DNA of 34,753 bases, from contig JAAYMA010000081.1 in the NCBI GenBank assembly GCA_012521615.1, positions 1-34,753 on the forward strand, read 5' to 3'. Under the pieces are notes generated by a model that saw nothing but the letters and a program-made list of their open reading frames with translations, did no database searches and was not told the DNA's origin. Positions within the stretch are counted from its first letter, which is position 1; each line of letters opens with the position of its first letter. This DNA comes from Clostridiaceae bacterium (GTDB lineage: Bacteria > Bacillota > Clostridia > DSM-8532). Positions 27,688-34,753 of this stretch are shown here, piece after piece. The translations under genes were made by a program, and so were the position numbers.

Positions 27688-28026
27688 TTATAACCCCAGT
27701 TTTATTGTGCGTATTTGTTTTATTTCAAATTGAATCTCTTTCTCTACCCTCTCTATATCCGCAATAATATCTTCAACAGTTTCAATATGGCTGGCTCTTA
27801 TATGACGCGGGGAATCCTGGTTATAATTATTTCTTTTGATATAACGGGTTGTGCTGCCTGAACCTTTCTGAGTATTGGACGGATTTTTCTGAAATCTCGA
27901 ATACTGGCCATCCCTGGCTTTACCATTCTTTCTGTACTTTGTTCTATGGTGATTCTTGGTGTTCTTTCTGCCCTGATGCTGGTAACCTTCATTTTGATTG
28001 TTTCTGGTGTTGTTTTGATACTCCAT
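27688..28026 (-). CDS. Small Asn/Gln-rich basic protein of unknown function
   Basis: The protein is 112 aa. Residues 1-75 are low-complexity and hydrophilic, rich in Asn, Gln, Lys, Arg and Tyr with no hydrophobic core, so probably disordered and RNA- or DNA-binding in character (inference). The last 32 residues (ETVEDIIADIERVEKEIQFE and on) look like one amphipathic helix or coiled coil. CGGAGG lies 5 nt before the ATG, supporting a real gene. It sits between birA and coaX in an apparent operon. I do not recognise the family. Confidence 0.7.
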   Translation of the reverse strand: MEYQNNTRNNQNEGYQHQGRKNTKNHHRTKYRKNGKARDGQYSRFQKNPSNTQKGSGSTTRYIKRNNYNQDSPRHIRASHIETVEDIIADIERVEKEIQFEIKQIRTIKLGL

Positions 28027-28128
28027 AATAACCTCCGAAAATACACGTTTTACCGATAATTGGCTATCTCCCTCTTAGTCTTTCACAATATATAATATAC
28101 AAATAACTTTGAAAGTTAAATAACCTGG

Positions 28129-29124
28129 TCATATTTCTCTTAAAGAGATTTCACCGGACATAATATACTCCAGCGTTCCGTCATCCCTCTTTAATACAAG
28201 CCTTCCATCCGGCATTATGTCAACAGCTGTACCTTTAATATATTCACCATTCGGTGATATTAGCTTCACTTTTTTTTCTAAAGTCAGACTATAATCCTTC
28301 CATTGAGCTATGACAGCCTCTGGACCTTCTTCAATAAATGTATTATATATCTCTTCAAAATTGTTAATAATCTCTGCTGCAAGCCTGCTCCGGTCAACAG
28401 GTCTGTCGGGATTTGCCTCTATTCTGATCGATGTCGCCGTATCTTTTATTTCTTCCGGAAACTCCAAATGATTGACATTAAGACCAATCCCTGCAATTAC
28501 CCAGAAAATCCTATCAATTTCTGCTGAAAGCTCAGTCAGAATTCCACATACTTTTTTACCTCTTATCAAAATATCATTGGGCCATTTAATTCCTGTCCCC
28601 GGTATTTTAAATCTGTCAAGGGCCTTTGCAACAGCCACCGAAGCTGCCAAAGTCAATACCTGAACGTTGCCTGGATCAAGTTCGGGTCTTATAAGCAGTG
28701 ACATCCATATGCCTTTACCCGGCGCTGACAGCCAGCTTCTGCCAAGTCTCCCGCGTCCCCTGGTCTGACAGTCGGCAATCACTACAGTACCTTCAGCGGC
28801 GCCTTCTTGAGCAAGTTTTTTTAAAACATTATTGGTTGAATCAACCTCATTATAAAATTCTATGCTACGACCAAAAATCTGTGTAGAGAGATTTTCTTCT
28901 ATAGCCAATTTACCATAGGGGAGATTGCTATCCAACATGCAATAGCCCTTTTTAGTGGATGCAACTATTTTATAACCTTCTTTTTTCAGGGCATTAATCC
29001 TTTTCCATACAGCCGTCCTGCTTATGTTCAGACATTGGCTTAAATACTCCCCCGATACATATTGACCACGGGCATTATACAATATAGAAACAATATCAGG
29101 TGTAGATTTATTACTATCTGCCAA
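28129..29124 (-). CDS. birA: Bifunctional biotin-protein ligase / biotin operon repressor
   Basis: The protein is 331 aa. A winged-helix DNA-binding domain (about 8-65: YVSGEYLSQCLNISRTAVWK) comes first. The ligase domain follows, with GRGRLGRSWLSAPGKGIWMS and KWPNDILIRGKKVCGILTE, and then a C-terminal SH3-like domain. It attaches biotin to carboxylase carrier proteins and, with its DNA-binding domain, should repress biotin genes. I chose TTG 29124 because GGAGG lies nine bases upstream; no ATG fits as well. It overlaps the end of the upstream gene by 11 nt. Confidence 0.94.
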   Translation of the reverse strand: MADSNKSTPDIVSILYNARGQYVSGEYLSQCLNISRTAVWKRINALKKEGYKIVASTKKGYCMLDSNLPYGKLAIEENLSTQIFGRSIEFYNEVDSTNNVLKKLAQEGAAEGTVVIADCQTRGRGRLGRSWLSAPGKGIWMSLLIRPELDPGNVQVLTLAASVAVAKALDRFKIPGTGIKWPNDILIRGKKVCGILTELSAEIDRIFWVIAGIGLNVNHLEFPEEIKDTATSIRIEANPDRPVDRSRLAAEIINNFEEIYNTFIEEGPEAVIAQWKDYSLTLEKKVKLISPNGEYIKGTAVDIMPDGRLVLKRDDGTLEYIMSGEISLREI

Positions 29125-29755
29125 TATAATATTCCTCCTCAGGTATCTTGCAGACAGCATATTCATCACTGTCTACACAGAAAAACACTGCATTGCCCTT
29201 ATCTTTATCCTCGTATCGGACTACCCTGCCCCTTGATTCCAAATATATGTAATATGCATAAAGAAGATGGTTACCCGAATCATCCCAGACCTCCTCATGT
29301 CTGTTCAGTTCATTATTAAGGTAAAGCGACATGGAACTTTCATAAAGAACGGGTATGTCCATAGCTTTCCCAGGAACTTCAATATAATCGGGCAGTACAG
29401 ATATCATAACCAAAACTTCCGGTATAAGAAAAGTACCGAATTTATAATCTATTAAAGGAGTGAGTCTCTTTTTATAGTATTCCATGAAAGCAGGATCCTT
29501 CAAACCCAGATCATATAATACTGAATCCCCTACCAAACAGTATTGGGGATCAATTTCAAGCCTCAGACACTGGTAGTTGGGATCTTTAAGTTTAGCTTCA
29601 TCATCCCTGGGGTTTAACAGGGTTTTTAGAAATTTTCTTTTGCCGCTTATACAGGACAGAGTCATTTCCCTGTCATACCATTCTGACAATTTTAAACCAC
29701 AGCTCACAACATCTTCTACTCTGTCTTTCGGAACATAAAAATAGAGGCCTGCCAT
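29114..29755 (-). CDS. Conserved-looking hypothetical protein, first gene of the birA-coaX unit
   Basis: The protein is 213 aa, soluble, with no signal peptide or transmembrane helix. It starts MAGLYFYVPKDRVEDVVSCG and ends EEEYYIGR. It is rich in Tyr, Asp and Glu. I cannot assign a domain; the opening pattern (short strand, then a gap before CGLKLSEWYD) loosely recalls proteins that read a nucleotide-like ligand, but that is too weak to claim. GGAGG lies 8 nt before the ATG. It has its own promoter and its stop codon overlaps birA, so translation of the two is coupled. Confidence 0.8.
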   Translation of the reverse strand: MAGLYFYVPKDRVEDVVSCGLKLSEWYDREMTLSCISGKRKFLKTLLNPRDDEAKLKDPNYQCLRLEIDPQYCLVGDSVLYDLGLKDPAFMEYYKKRLTPLIDYKFGTFLIPEVLVMISVLPDYIEVPGKAMDIPVLYESSMSLYLNNELNRHEEVWDDSGNHLLYAYYIYLESRGRVVRYEDKDKGNAVFFCVDSDEYAVCKIPEEEYYIGR

Positions 29756-29795
29756 TTATGATTCCTCCAAGCAATCCCAACCTGTACGCAAAAGT

Positions 29796-29824
29796 ATTAT
29801 ATAACTTTTTTGTATGTTTAGCAA
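29796..29824 (-). promoter_or_regulatory. Promoter of the hypothetical-birA-(small protein)-coaX unit
   Basis: On the minus strand, TTGCTA (29824-29819) and a perfect TATAAT (29801-29796) are 17 bp apart, 41 bp before the ATG at 29755. No BirA operator-like repeat is evident around it. Confidence 0.75.
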
Positions 29825-30005
29825 ATTATTGATCATTTTGGATATTACCAGTTTTCAGCGTTTTGAAGTATAATGAGCTTCCAAATCAGAAGTATAAACC
29901 CGGTATAACCTGTAAATAATTGAAATATATACATTTGAGTTGTCTAAAATAGTAAACTGATTGAAAAATTAAAGACTATTTTTTATAGAAAAACCCCCTG
30001 AATGC

Positions 30006-30034
30006 TTGACTTTATAAGGCTTACGTTATAAAAT
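30006..30034 (+). promoter_or_regulatory. Promoter of the HU gene
   Basis: TTGACT (30006-30011) and TAAAAT (30029-30034) are exactly 17 bp apart on the plus strand, 31 bp before the ATG. The rest of the 309-bp gap (29756-30064) holds only the divergent promoter; I see nothing else in it. Confidence 0.75.
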
Positions 30035-30064
30035 TAGTTCAAAATTTATACAGGAGGTTATCCT

Positions 30065-30340
30065 ATGAATAAAGCTGATCTTATCAGTGCAGTCGCTCAA
30101 AAATCAGGTTTGACAAAAAAAGATAGCGAGGCTGCTATTAACGCTTTCATTTCAGTAGTTGAAGATGCTCTGACCAGTGGAGAAAAAGTTGTGCTGGTTG
30201 GATTTGGAACATTTGAGACAAAAGACAGAGCTGCCAGAAAAGGACGCAATCCTCAGACCAAGGAAACAATTGTTATTCCTGCTTCCAAGGCACCTGTTTT
30301 CAAGCCTGGAAAGGCTCTCAAAGAAAAAGTAAACAGCTGA
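30065..30340 (+). CDS. hup: DNA-binding protein HU
   Basis: The protein is 91 aa, starting [20 protein letters not shown]. It carries the family signature region [20 protein letters not shown] and the DNA-gripping arm [22 protein letters not shown] is a histone-like dimer that bends DNA and compacts the nucleoid. CAGGAGG lies eight bases before the ATG. It is monocistronic, with a promoter and strong terminator. Confidence 0.97.
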   Translation: MNKADLISAVAQKSGLTKKDSEAAINAFISVVEDALTSGEKVVLVGFGTFETKDRAARKGRNPQTKETIVIPASKAPVFKPGKALKEKVNS

Positions 30341-30357
30341 TTTCTCATGACAAAACG

Positions 30358-30403
30358 AAAATAAAAATAGACAAGACCTGTCAGCCTTGTCTATTTTTAT
30401 TTT
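30358..30403. terminator. Shared bidirectional terminator of HU (+) and proB (-)
   Basis: An 18-bp stem (30358-30375 with 30386-30403) encloses a 10-nt loop. The core is ATAGACAAG/CTTGTCTAT, with A-rich left and T-rich right flanks. It ends transcription from both sides, 18 bp after the HU stop and 6 bp before the end of proB. Confidence 0.88.
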
Positions 30404-30408
30404 TATAT

Positions 30409-31242
30409 TCAGAATTTATTATCTGCCTGATCTTTCCTGATGAAAAGAGTTCCGACATTCTCACCTTTTATTATATCCAAAATAATATCCGGATTTTTTC
30501 CGTTGGCAATAATCACATTAACCCCTGCATTTGTAGCAATCTCGGCAGCATTAAGTTTAGTTATCATGCCACCTGTTCCTCTATTGGTACCGGAACCCCC
30601 GGCAAATTGTTTTATAGAGTCATCAATATTTTCTACAACAGAAATCAAATTGCAATCCGAGTTTTCTTTTGGGTTCCCGTCATAAAGACCATCCACATCT
30701 GAAAGTATTATCAATAAATCAGCAGATATAAGCTTAGCCACTACCGCGGATAATGTATCATTTTCACCGAACATAACAAGGCTTTTAATTTCTTCAACAG
30801 ATACAGTGTCATTTTCATTGACAATGGGAAGTACTCCGATATCTATGAGACTACGGAAGGTATTCATTACATTTTTTCTTTTTATATCATCATCCAAATC
30901 TGTCTTGGTCAGAAGAATCTGGGCAACTATGTGATTGTATGTGTTAAACATCCTGCTATAAATATTCATAAGATCACATTGGCCAACAGCAGCCAAAGCC
31001 TGCTTCATACCCATAGCAAGAGGTCTTCTTCTAAAATTGAATTTCCCCATACCCACAGCTATGGAACCTGAAGACACGAGGACAACTTCCCGGTTCTCAT
31101 TCATGAGTTCTGATATGGCCATTGCAAGTCTGTCCATTCGGGTCAGATTCATCTTTCCGTTTTCATGGGTCAACAAGGATGTCCCTACTTTGATTACAAT
31201 TCTTTGAGCATTTTTCAAACTGGCTCTGATTTCCTTTTCCAT
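30409..31242 (-). CDS. proB: Glutamate 5-kinase (PUA-less form)
   Basis: The protein is 277 aa. IVIKVGTSLLT begins the amino-acid kinase fold, with VLVSSGSIAVGMG, NENDTVSVEE, FGENDTLSAVVA, LSDVDGLYDGNP and GTGGMITKLNAAEIA following in order, all typical of ProB. It catalyses the first step of proline synthesis. The C-terminal PUA domain found in E. coli ProB (about 100 aa) is absent, a common short form. A GAGG site lies nine bases before the ATG. Its usual partner proA is not adjacent. Confidence 0.95.
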   Translation of the reverse strand: MEKEIRASLKNAQRIVIKVGTSLLTHENGKMNLTRMDRLAMAISELMNENREVVLVSSGSIAVGMGKFNFRRRPLAMGMKQALAAVGQCDLMNIYSRMFNTYNHIVAQILLTKTDLDDDIKRKNVMNTFRSLIDIGVLPIVNENDTVSVEEIKSLVMFGENDTLSAVVAKLISADLLIILSDVDGLYDGNPKENSDCNLISVVENIDDSIKQFAGGSGTNRGTGGMITKLNAAEIATNAGVNVIIANGKNPDIILDIIKGENVGTLFIRKDQADNKF

Positions 31243-31287
31243 GGCTACTTACCTCAATTCGACAATTATTTACACGGGCAATACTAT

Positions 31288-31318
31288 ATTATAAAAAATT
31301 TGCGATTTATTTTTTCAA
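31288..31318 (-). promoter_or_regulatory. Possible proB promoter
   Basis: On the minus strand, a perfect TATAAT (31293-31288) is preceded by TTGAAA (31318-31313) at 19 bp, a long spacing. Position relative to proB (46 bp upstream of the ATG) is good. Confidence 0.4.
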
Positions 31319-31448
31319 ATCACCCGGCAATGTCCGAAACTAAACAGTTTGTACCAGTTAAACATATCAATTTTTCAAGGGTAATTCTTTACCTGGAAGA
31401 TTTAATACTATAAACTGAATATGGTTAAAAGAATAAAGCTTTTTTTGG

Positions 31449-31495
31449 GCCAGACTAAATCCTAACCCCCCGGTGGTTTGGCCTTTTTTTTATTC
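31449..31495 (+). terminator. Orphan plus-strand terminator-like hairpin
   Basis: GGCCA (31449-31453) pairs with TGGCC, with an inner AACC/GGTT stem and a C/G-rich loop, followed by a run of eight T. No plus-strand gene lies upstream of it (proB is on the minus strand), and the next gene has its own promoter downstream. It may end a small RNA starting somewhere in 31300-31420. Confidence 0.5.
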
Positions 31496-31570
31496 TTCTG
31501 CATAGATTTCATTATAAACTTCAAGTACCAGTTTTTCAATAAACATTTCCAACACATTTGGTGTATGTAA

Positions 31571-31599
31571 TTGACAGAAAATTGGTATTCTGATATTGT
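31571..31599 (+). promoter_or_regulatory. Promoter of the HD-domain gene
   Basis: A perfect -35 TTGACA (31571-31576) and an extended -10 TGATATTGT (hexamer 31594-31599) are 17 bp apart. The start codon lies 86 bp downstream. Confidence 0.72.
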
Positions 31600-31685
31600 C
31601 GTTTTTATACAAGAATAATTTTCAAATCTCAGGATAAACATTAAGTCATATGCACAAGTCTTATCAGAAAAGAGGTAAAAGTACA

Positions 31686-32279
31686 GTGACAAGTGAAAGG
31701 TTGAAAAAACAAATTGAATTTATTTGCGAGGCAGATAAATTAAAGAATATTTTCAGGCAAAGCAGGATTCATGACGGTACAAGAAGAGAAAACGATGCCG
31801 AGCACTCCTGGCATCTTGCCCTTTTGGCAATTATTCTTTCAGAATACTCAAAAGAGCCTGATATAGACCTTTTAAAGGTTATAAAAATGTGCATCATTCA
31901 CGACATAGTGGAAATTGATGCCGGGGACACCTTCTGTTATGACACCCAGGCCAACCTGGACAAAGAAGAAAGAGAGAAAAAAGCTGCCGACAGAATTTTC
32001 TCCATTCTGCCAGAAGATCAGGCAAAGGAGCTCAGAAGCTTATGGGAGGAATTTGATGCAATGCAGACTCCCGAAGCCAAATTTGCCGCGGCTTTGGACA
32101 GAATTCAGCCCGTGCTTTTAAATTACCTCAATAAAGGCGGAACGTGGCAAGAGCACGGAATAACAAAAGAACAGGTAATAAATCGTAACAAGCATATTGA
32201 AGATGGTGCACCTGAACTTTGGGATTTTATATCTCAACTTATAGACCAAGCCATTGAAAAGAGATATCTGCGCCCGTAA
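31686..32279 (+). CDS. HD-domain phosphohydrolase (HDDC2/YfbR-like)
   Basis: The protein is 197 aa from the GTG at 31686. Metal ligands of the HD fold are visible: NDAEHSWHLALLA (His40), IIHDIVEIDAGD (His72, Asp73, with a following Glu and Asp), and a distal Asp in AAALDRIQPV. The closest known families are 5'-deoxynucleotidases (YfbR, HDDC2), so a nucleotide-pool role is likely but not proven. I preferred the GTG because AGAGG lies ten bases upstream; an ATG at 31650 has no site. Confidence 0.85.
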   Translation: MTSERLKKQIEFICEADKLKNIFRQSRIHDGTRRENDAEHSWHLALLAIILSEYSKEPDIDLLKVIKMCIIHDIVEIDAGDTFCYDTQANLDKEEREKKAADRIFSILPEDQAKELRSLWEEFDAMQTPEAKFAAALDRIQPVLLNYLNKGGTWQEHGITKEQVINRNKHIEDGAPELWDFISQLIDQAIEKRYLRP

Positions 32280-32354
32280 TCCAATTTCACAGGGCCAGGG
32301 CGCAAGGTTCTCCGTTCCAGGCAGCCTCAAAGCATCCGGATTCACATGAACAAT

Positions 32355-32403
32355 GGCCTATATCTAAACATCCATATTAGAATATGATGTTTAGATATAG
32401 GCC
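32355..32403. repeat. Perfect 18-bp inverted repeat (long hairpin)
   Basis: GGCCTATATCTAAACATC (32355-32372) pairs exactly with 32386-32403. A further ATAT/ATAT pair inside makes a 22-bp stem with one bulged C and a TAGA loop. Neither strand shows a T-run, so it is not a standard terminator. It lies in the 255-bp gap between the HD gene and the EamA gene. The flanking 32280-32350 is noticeably richer in G+C and holds no gene I can support. Confidence 0.7.
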
Positions 32404-32460
32404 TCTTCGGAAGGAGTTAAACAAAAGGAGTTTCTGGTTCTTTTTTATTTGTTTATATAG

Positions 32461-32469
32461 TGCTATACT
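32461..32469 (+). promoter_or_regulatory. Possible extended -10 promoter of the EamA gene
   Basis: TGCTATACT is a good extended -10, but only TTTTTT stands at the -35 position. A small GACCT/AGGTC hairpin with a T-run (32478-32498) begins right at the expected start, so expression may be low or conditional. Confidence 0.35.
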
Positions 32470-32534
32470 TGTAAAATGACCTTCACAGGTCTCTTTTTTA
32501 TAGTTTACATAAAGAAAGAGGTCGTATATACTTC

Positions 32535-33413
32535 ATGAACAGTAAAAGCTTCCTGGGGCTATCTTCAGCGCTATTTGCCATTTTCGTATGGGGCATTTCA
32601 TTTGTGTCCACAAAAATAATATTAAGAGAGCTGCCTCCTGTAACTATAGCTTTTTTCAGGCAATTTATAGCGCTTATACCGCTGATAATACTTATGATAT
32701 TTAAAAAAGAGAATTTCCGGATAAAAAAAGGGGAACTGATGTTGTTTTCCTTATCAAGCCTGTTTGGAATAGTCCTGTATTTCTTTTTCGAAAACAGGGG
32801 TTTAACTTTGATATCCGCATCAAATGCCTCTTTACTGGTTGCAGCTGTACCTATATTTGTACTTATTATTGACGCTATAAGCGGGCGGAAAAAAATCAAC
32901 ATTCCATCCCTGCTTTGTATAATAACATCGGTGGTAGGAGTATATTTTATAACCTTTGAGGGCAAAGTACCGGATTTCAGGTCAGGTTCTTTTTTGGGTA
33001 CCCTGCTGGTTTTAGCCTCAATGATCTCATGGATAATTTATACATTTCTGAGCAGCAATCTTGGCAAAAAATATTCAAGTCTTAAAATGACCACCATACA
33101 GACTGCATTGAGTATCCCGCTGTTTATCCCCTTTGTATCAGTCGAATTTGATAAATGGATAATGCCATCAGCAGTATCTCTCCTTAATCTTATTTTCCTG
33201 GGAGTATTCTGCTCTGCTTTAGCCTATGTTTTTTTCCTTTTTGGACTTAAAAATCATGGTCCGGTATTGGTTTCAGCACTTCTGAACTTAATCCCGGTTA
33301 TAACAATTATAGCAGAGGCAATAATGCTCAAAGAGATGATATCTGTTTACCAGGCTGCAGGTGCGGCCCTTATTTTAGGAAGTATATCATACTTAAGCCT
33401 TAAAAAAGAATAA
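32535..33413 (+). CDS. EamA/DMT-family transporter
   Basis: The protein is 292 aa with ten predicted transmembrane helices in two EamA repeats. The first opens FAIFVWGISFVSTKIILREL, and the second starts near residue 153 (GTLLVLASMISWIIYTFLSS). The closing PVITIIAEAIMLKEMISVYQ followed by a Gly-rich helix is characteristic. The family exports amino acids, metabolites or drugs; substrate not readable. The ribosome site (AAGAGG) is 13 nt from the ATG, a long spacing. Confidence 0.88.
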   Translation: MNSKSFLGLSSALFAIFVWGISFVSTKIILRELPPVTIAFFRQFIALIPLIILMIFKKENFRIKKGELMLFSLSSLFGIVLYFFFENRGLTLISASNASLLVAAVPIFVLIIDAISGRKKINIPSLLCIITSVVGVYFITFEGKVPDFRSGSFLGTLLVLASMISWIIYTFLSSNLGKKYSSLKMTTIQTALSIPLFIPFVSVEFDKWIMPSAVSLLNLIFLGVFCSALAYVFFLFGLKNHGPVLVSALLNLIPVITIIAEAIMLKEMISVYQAAGAALILGSISYLSLKKE

Positions 33414-33419
33414 AAATCA

Positions 33420-33443
33420 GGCCGGCGCAAAGAAGCGCCGGCC
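33420..33443 (-). terminator. Terminator of the WG-repeat gene
   Basis: GGCCGGCGC (33420-33428) pairs with GCGCCGGCC (33435-33443) around a 6-nt loop. On the minus strand it is followed by TGATTTTTATT. It lies between two convergent genes and could also stop EamA transcripts, although the plus side lacks a T-run. Confidence 0.6.
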
Positions 33444-33465
33444 CGGTTGAAATCCATTGATCCCC

Positions 33466-34753
33466 TTAGTTAAAGACCTTCCAGAAATTACTTTCGGTAT
33501 CTATATATTCGCGTATATGAGTGTAGGGAATGAAAAATTCAGGCATACCTGCTGCATAGGCTGCAATTTCGTATTCATCGAAATAGATGATTATACCATC
33601 CTCTTTCAGTACAAAATTAGCTTCGGGAGTAATTTCTACATAATCTTCCCAATACATATCAAACTCTTCTCTTATTTGATGACTTACTGCGGTACTTAAA
33701 GCCAATAGCGCATCATCCAGCATTTCAGGTTTGATAAGTTCTGCTATACTCTCGTATGTTGTGCCATTTTTCAAATCAATATAAACTATATCCCTGAAAG
33801 AACTTCCATGAGCACTGCCAAAAACATATTCATGGGTTCTGTAATCAATAATCAACAAATCTTTATTACGGGTAATTGAATAATCTGTATCTATAACAAT
33901 GGTTTCAAAAGCATATTTATCAAACTGTCTGAAATCTCCGGTCAGTTCGTCCTCAATTAACTTGTTAATCTGACTTTCAAGAGCTTTATCCTCAATGCCG
34001 GTAATAACCGGATAAACAAAGCTTGAAGTAAAAGCAGGATAATACACTTCCATTTTTGCTGTTATACCATCTCCCAATAATACATCTTTACCGGAACCGG
34101 TAAGAAGCTCACCTTTAAGATTCGCTACAACCTTTGTGCAATTTAATTCACCCCGAAGAAGGTTTCCATCTTTCTCAAAGTAGCCACAGCCTTCAAATTC
34201 AGGCAGCTCTTTTGCCTTATTAAAGTTACTGTCATAAAAAGCTACAGAATTTTCATTGCTTACACAGATATATTTGTCATCAAAATCTTTTACTATATCA
34301 TAGTTCCAGCCGGTCAGCTGTTTACCGTCAGGAGAGAATATAGCTTTTTTACCGTATTCATAGATTGATTCGGCAGGCACAAACTCTCTTGAGTCAAATT
34401 CTTCACCTACCACAAAGACACCATTTTTCATTCTCTTTATACCAGAATAAATAGGATTGATTACAAACCTGCCCTTTGTGTCAATTACTCCATAGCCAAT
34501 ACCAAATGTATCACCGGTATCCACTTCCACCCCTACAACAGCATATCCGTTTAAAAAGGGTTCAGCCTCTGCAAATTGTGCTGGTATAACTGCAACATCA
34601 TCGTTGGACACAAAACCAAAATGGCCGGTATAGTATTCCTTATACATGGTAAGACCTGATGAGACAGTATCCGTCAAATCATTGCCTTCTTTATCAATAT
34701 AAAAAGAAGGACCACCATATTCCCAGGAAACTTTGGCAATGCCATTTGCAAAA
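33466..34753 (-). CDS. WG-repeat and DUF3298-type extracytoplasmic protein, partial
   Basis: At least 428 aa are visible. The reading frame stays open to the right edge (ANGIAKVSWEYGG and on), so the start lies outside; a TTG at 34677 is not the true start. The N-terminal half has degenerate WG repeats (GFVSNDDVAVIPAQFAEAEP and YGVIDTKGRFVINPIY). The C-terminal 200 residues resemble DUF4163/DUF3298 (YPVITGIEDKALESQINKLI, AHGSSFRDIVYIDLKNG), a module found in anti-sigma factor RsiV and other surface proteins. Exported or surface binding is likely; the signal peptide is not in view. Confidence 0.8.
   Translation of the reverse strand, partial: FANGIAKVSWEYGGPSFYIDKEGNDLTDTVSSGLTMYKEYYTGHFGFVSNDDVAVIPAQFAEAEPFLNGYAVVGVEVDTGDTFGIGYGVIDTKGRFVINPIYSGIKRMKNGVFVVGEEFDSREFVPAESIYEYGKKAIFSPDGKQLTGWNYDIVKDFDDKYICVSNENSVAFYDSNFNKAKELPEFEGCGYFEKDGNLLRGELNCTKVVANLKGELLTGSGKDVLLGDGITAKMEVYYPAFTSSFVYPVITGIEDKALESQINKLIEDELTGDFRQFDKYAFETIVIDTDYSITRNKDLLIIDYRTHEYVFGSAHGSSFRDIVYIDLKNGTTYESIAELIKPEMLDDALLALSTAVSHQIREEFDMYWEDYVEITPEANFVLKEDGIIIYFDEYEIAAYAAGMPEFFIPYTHIREYIDTESNFWKVFN

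Noticed and set aside
28083-28125. Possible internal promoter between birA and the Asn-rich gene
   Set aside because: AT-rich with TATATT-like boxes, but no -35 at suitable distance; the low complexity makes chance matches likely.
31462-31692. 76-aa minus-strand frame upstream of proB
   Set aside because: It overlaps the terminator, the HD-gene promoter and the start of the HD gene; no ribosome site and no recognisable family.

Overview
The window looks like a chromosomal segment of an anaerobic, low-GC Firmicute of class Clostridia. The signs are strong AAGGAGG ribosome binding sites, TTG and GTG starts, a CIRCE-controlled groESL, a B12 riboswitch and HydF, the [FeFe]-hydrogenase maturation GTPase. 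The cellulolytic Acetivibrio/Ruminiclostridium group is a plausible home, but that is inference. Nearly everything is core housekeeping. There is no rRNA, tRNA, CRISPR array, prophage or insertion sequence that I can support.

Layout. (1) 1-2491, minus strand: the start of the S10 operon, promoter-leader-rpsJ-rplC-rplD-rplW-rplB (rplB cut by the window edge). (2) 2575-4102, plus strand: a lone zinc-ribbon membrane protein gene with its own terminator. (3) 4134-12112, minus strand: two Lon-family proteases flanking an amidohydrolase-tsaE-tsaB-rimI cluster; tsaE and tsaB are t6A tRNA-modification genes. (4) 12167-17221, minus strand: the str operon, an L7Ae-like gene-rpsL-rpsG-fusA-tuf, with a strong promoter and strong terminator. 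So str and S10 are both present and co-oriented, but a block of about 10 kb separates them. (5) 17301-21394: a divergent gene fusing a membrane domain to an acyltransferase domain, hydF converging on it with a 23-bp overlap, and an RsmC-like methyltransferase. (6) 21421-24671, minus strand: a corrinoid ABC transporter (btuF-btuC-btuD order) behind a cobalamin riboswitch. (7) 24693-26789, minus strand: groES-groEL with a perfect CIRCE operator. (8) 26906-29824, minus strand: an uncharacterized gene, birA, an Asn-rich small protein and coaX. (9) 29756-34753: HU (+), proB (-), an HD-domain phosphohydrolase (+), an EamA transporter (+) and the C-terminal part of a WG-repeat/DUF3298 protein (-).

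Regulation can be read unusually well here. Most transcription units have a recognizable SigA-type promoter, often with exactly 17-bp spacing. Three elements stand out: an S10 leader carrying an attenuator-like terminator, a palindrome wrapped around the -10 box of lon, and a 20/21-bp inverted repeat lying over the start of the second Lon-type protease gene. I see no clearly new multi-gene system. The best candidates for undescribed biology are the membrane-acyltransferase fusion with an atypical H-X4-G active-site motif, the Asn-rich protein between birA and coaX, the conserved-looking hypothetical coupled to birA, and an orphan plus-strand terminator near 31449 that may end a small RNA.
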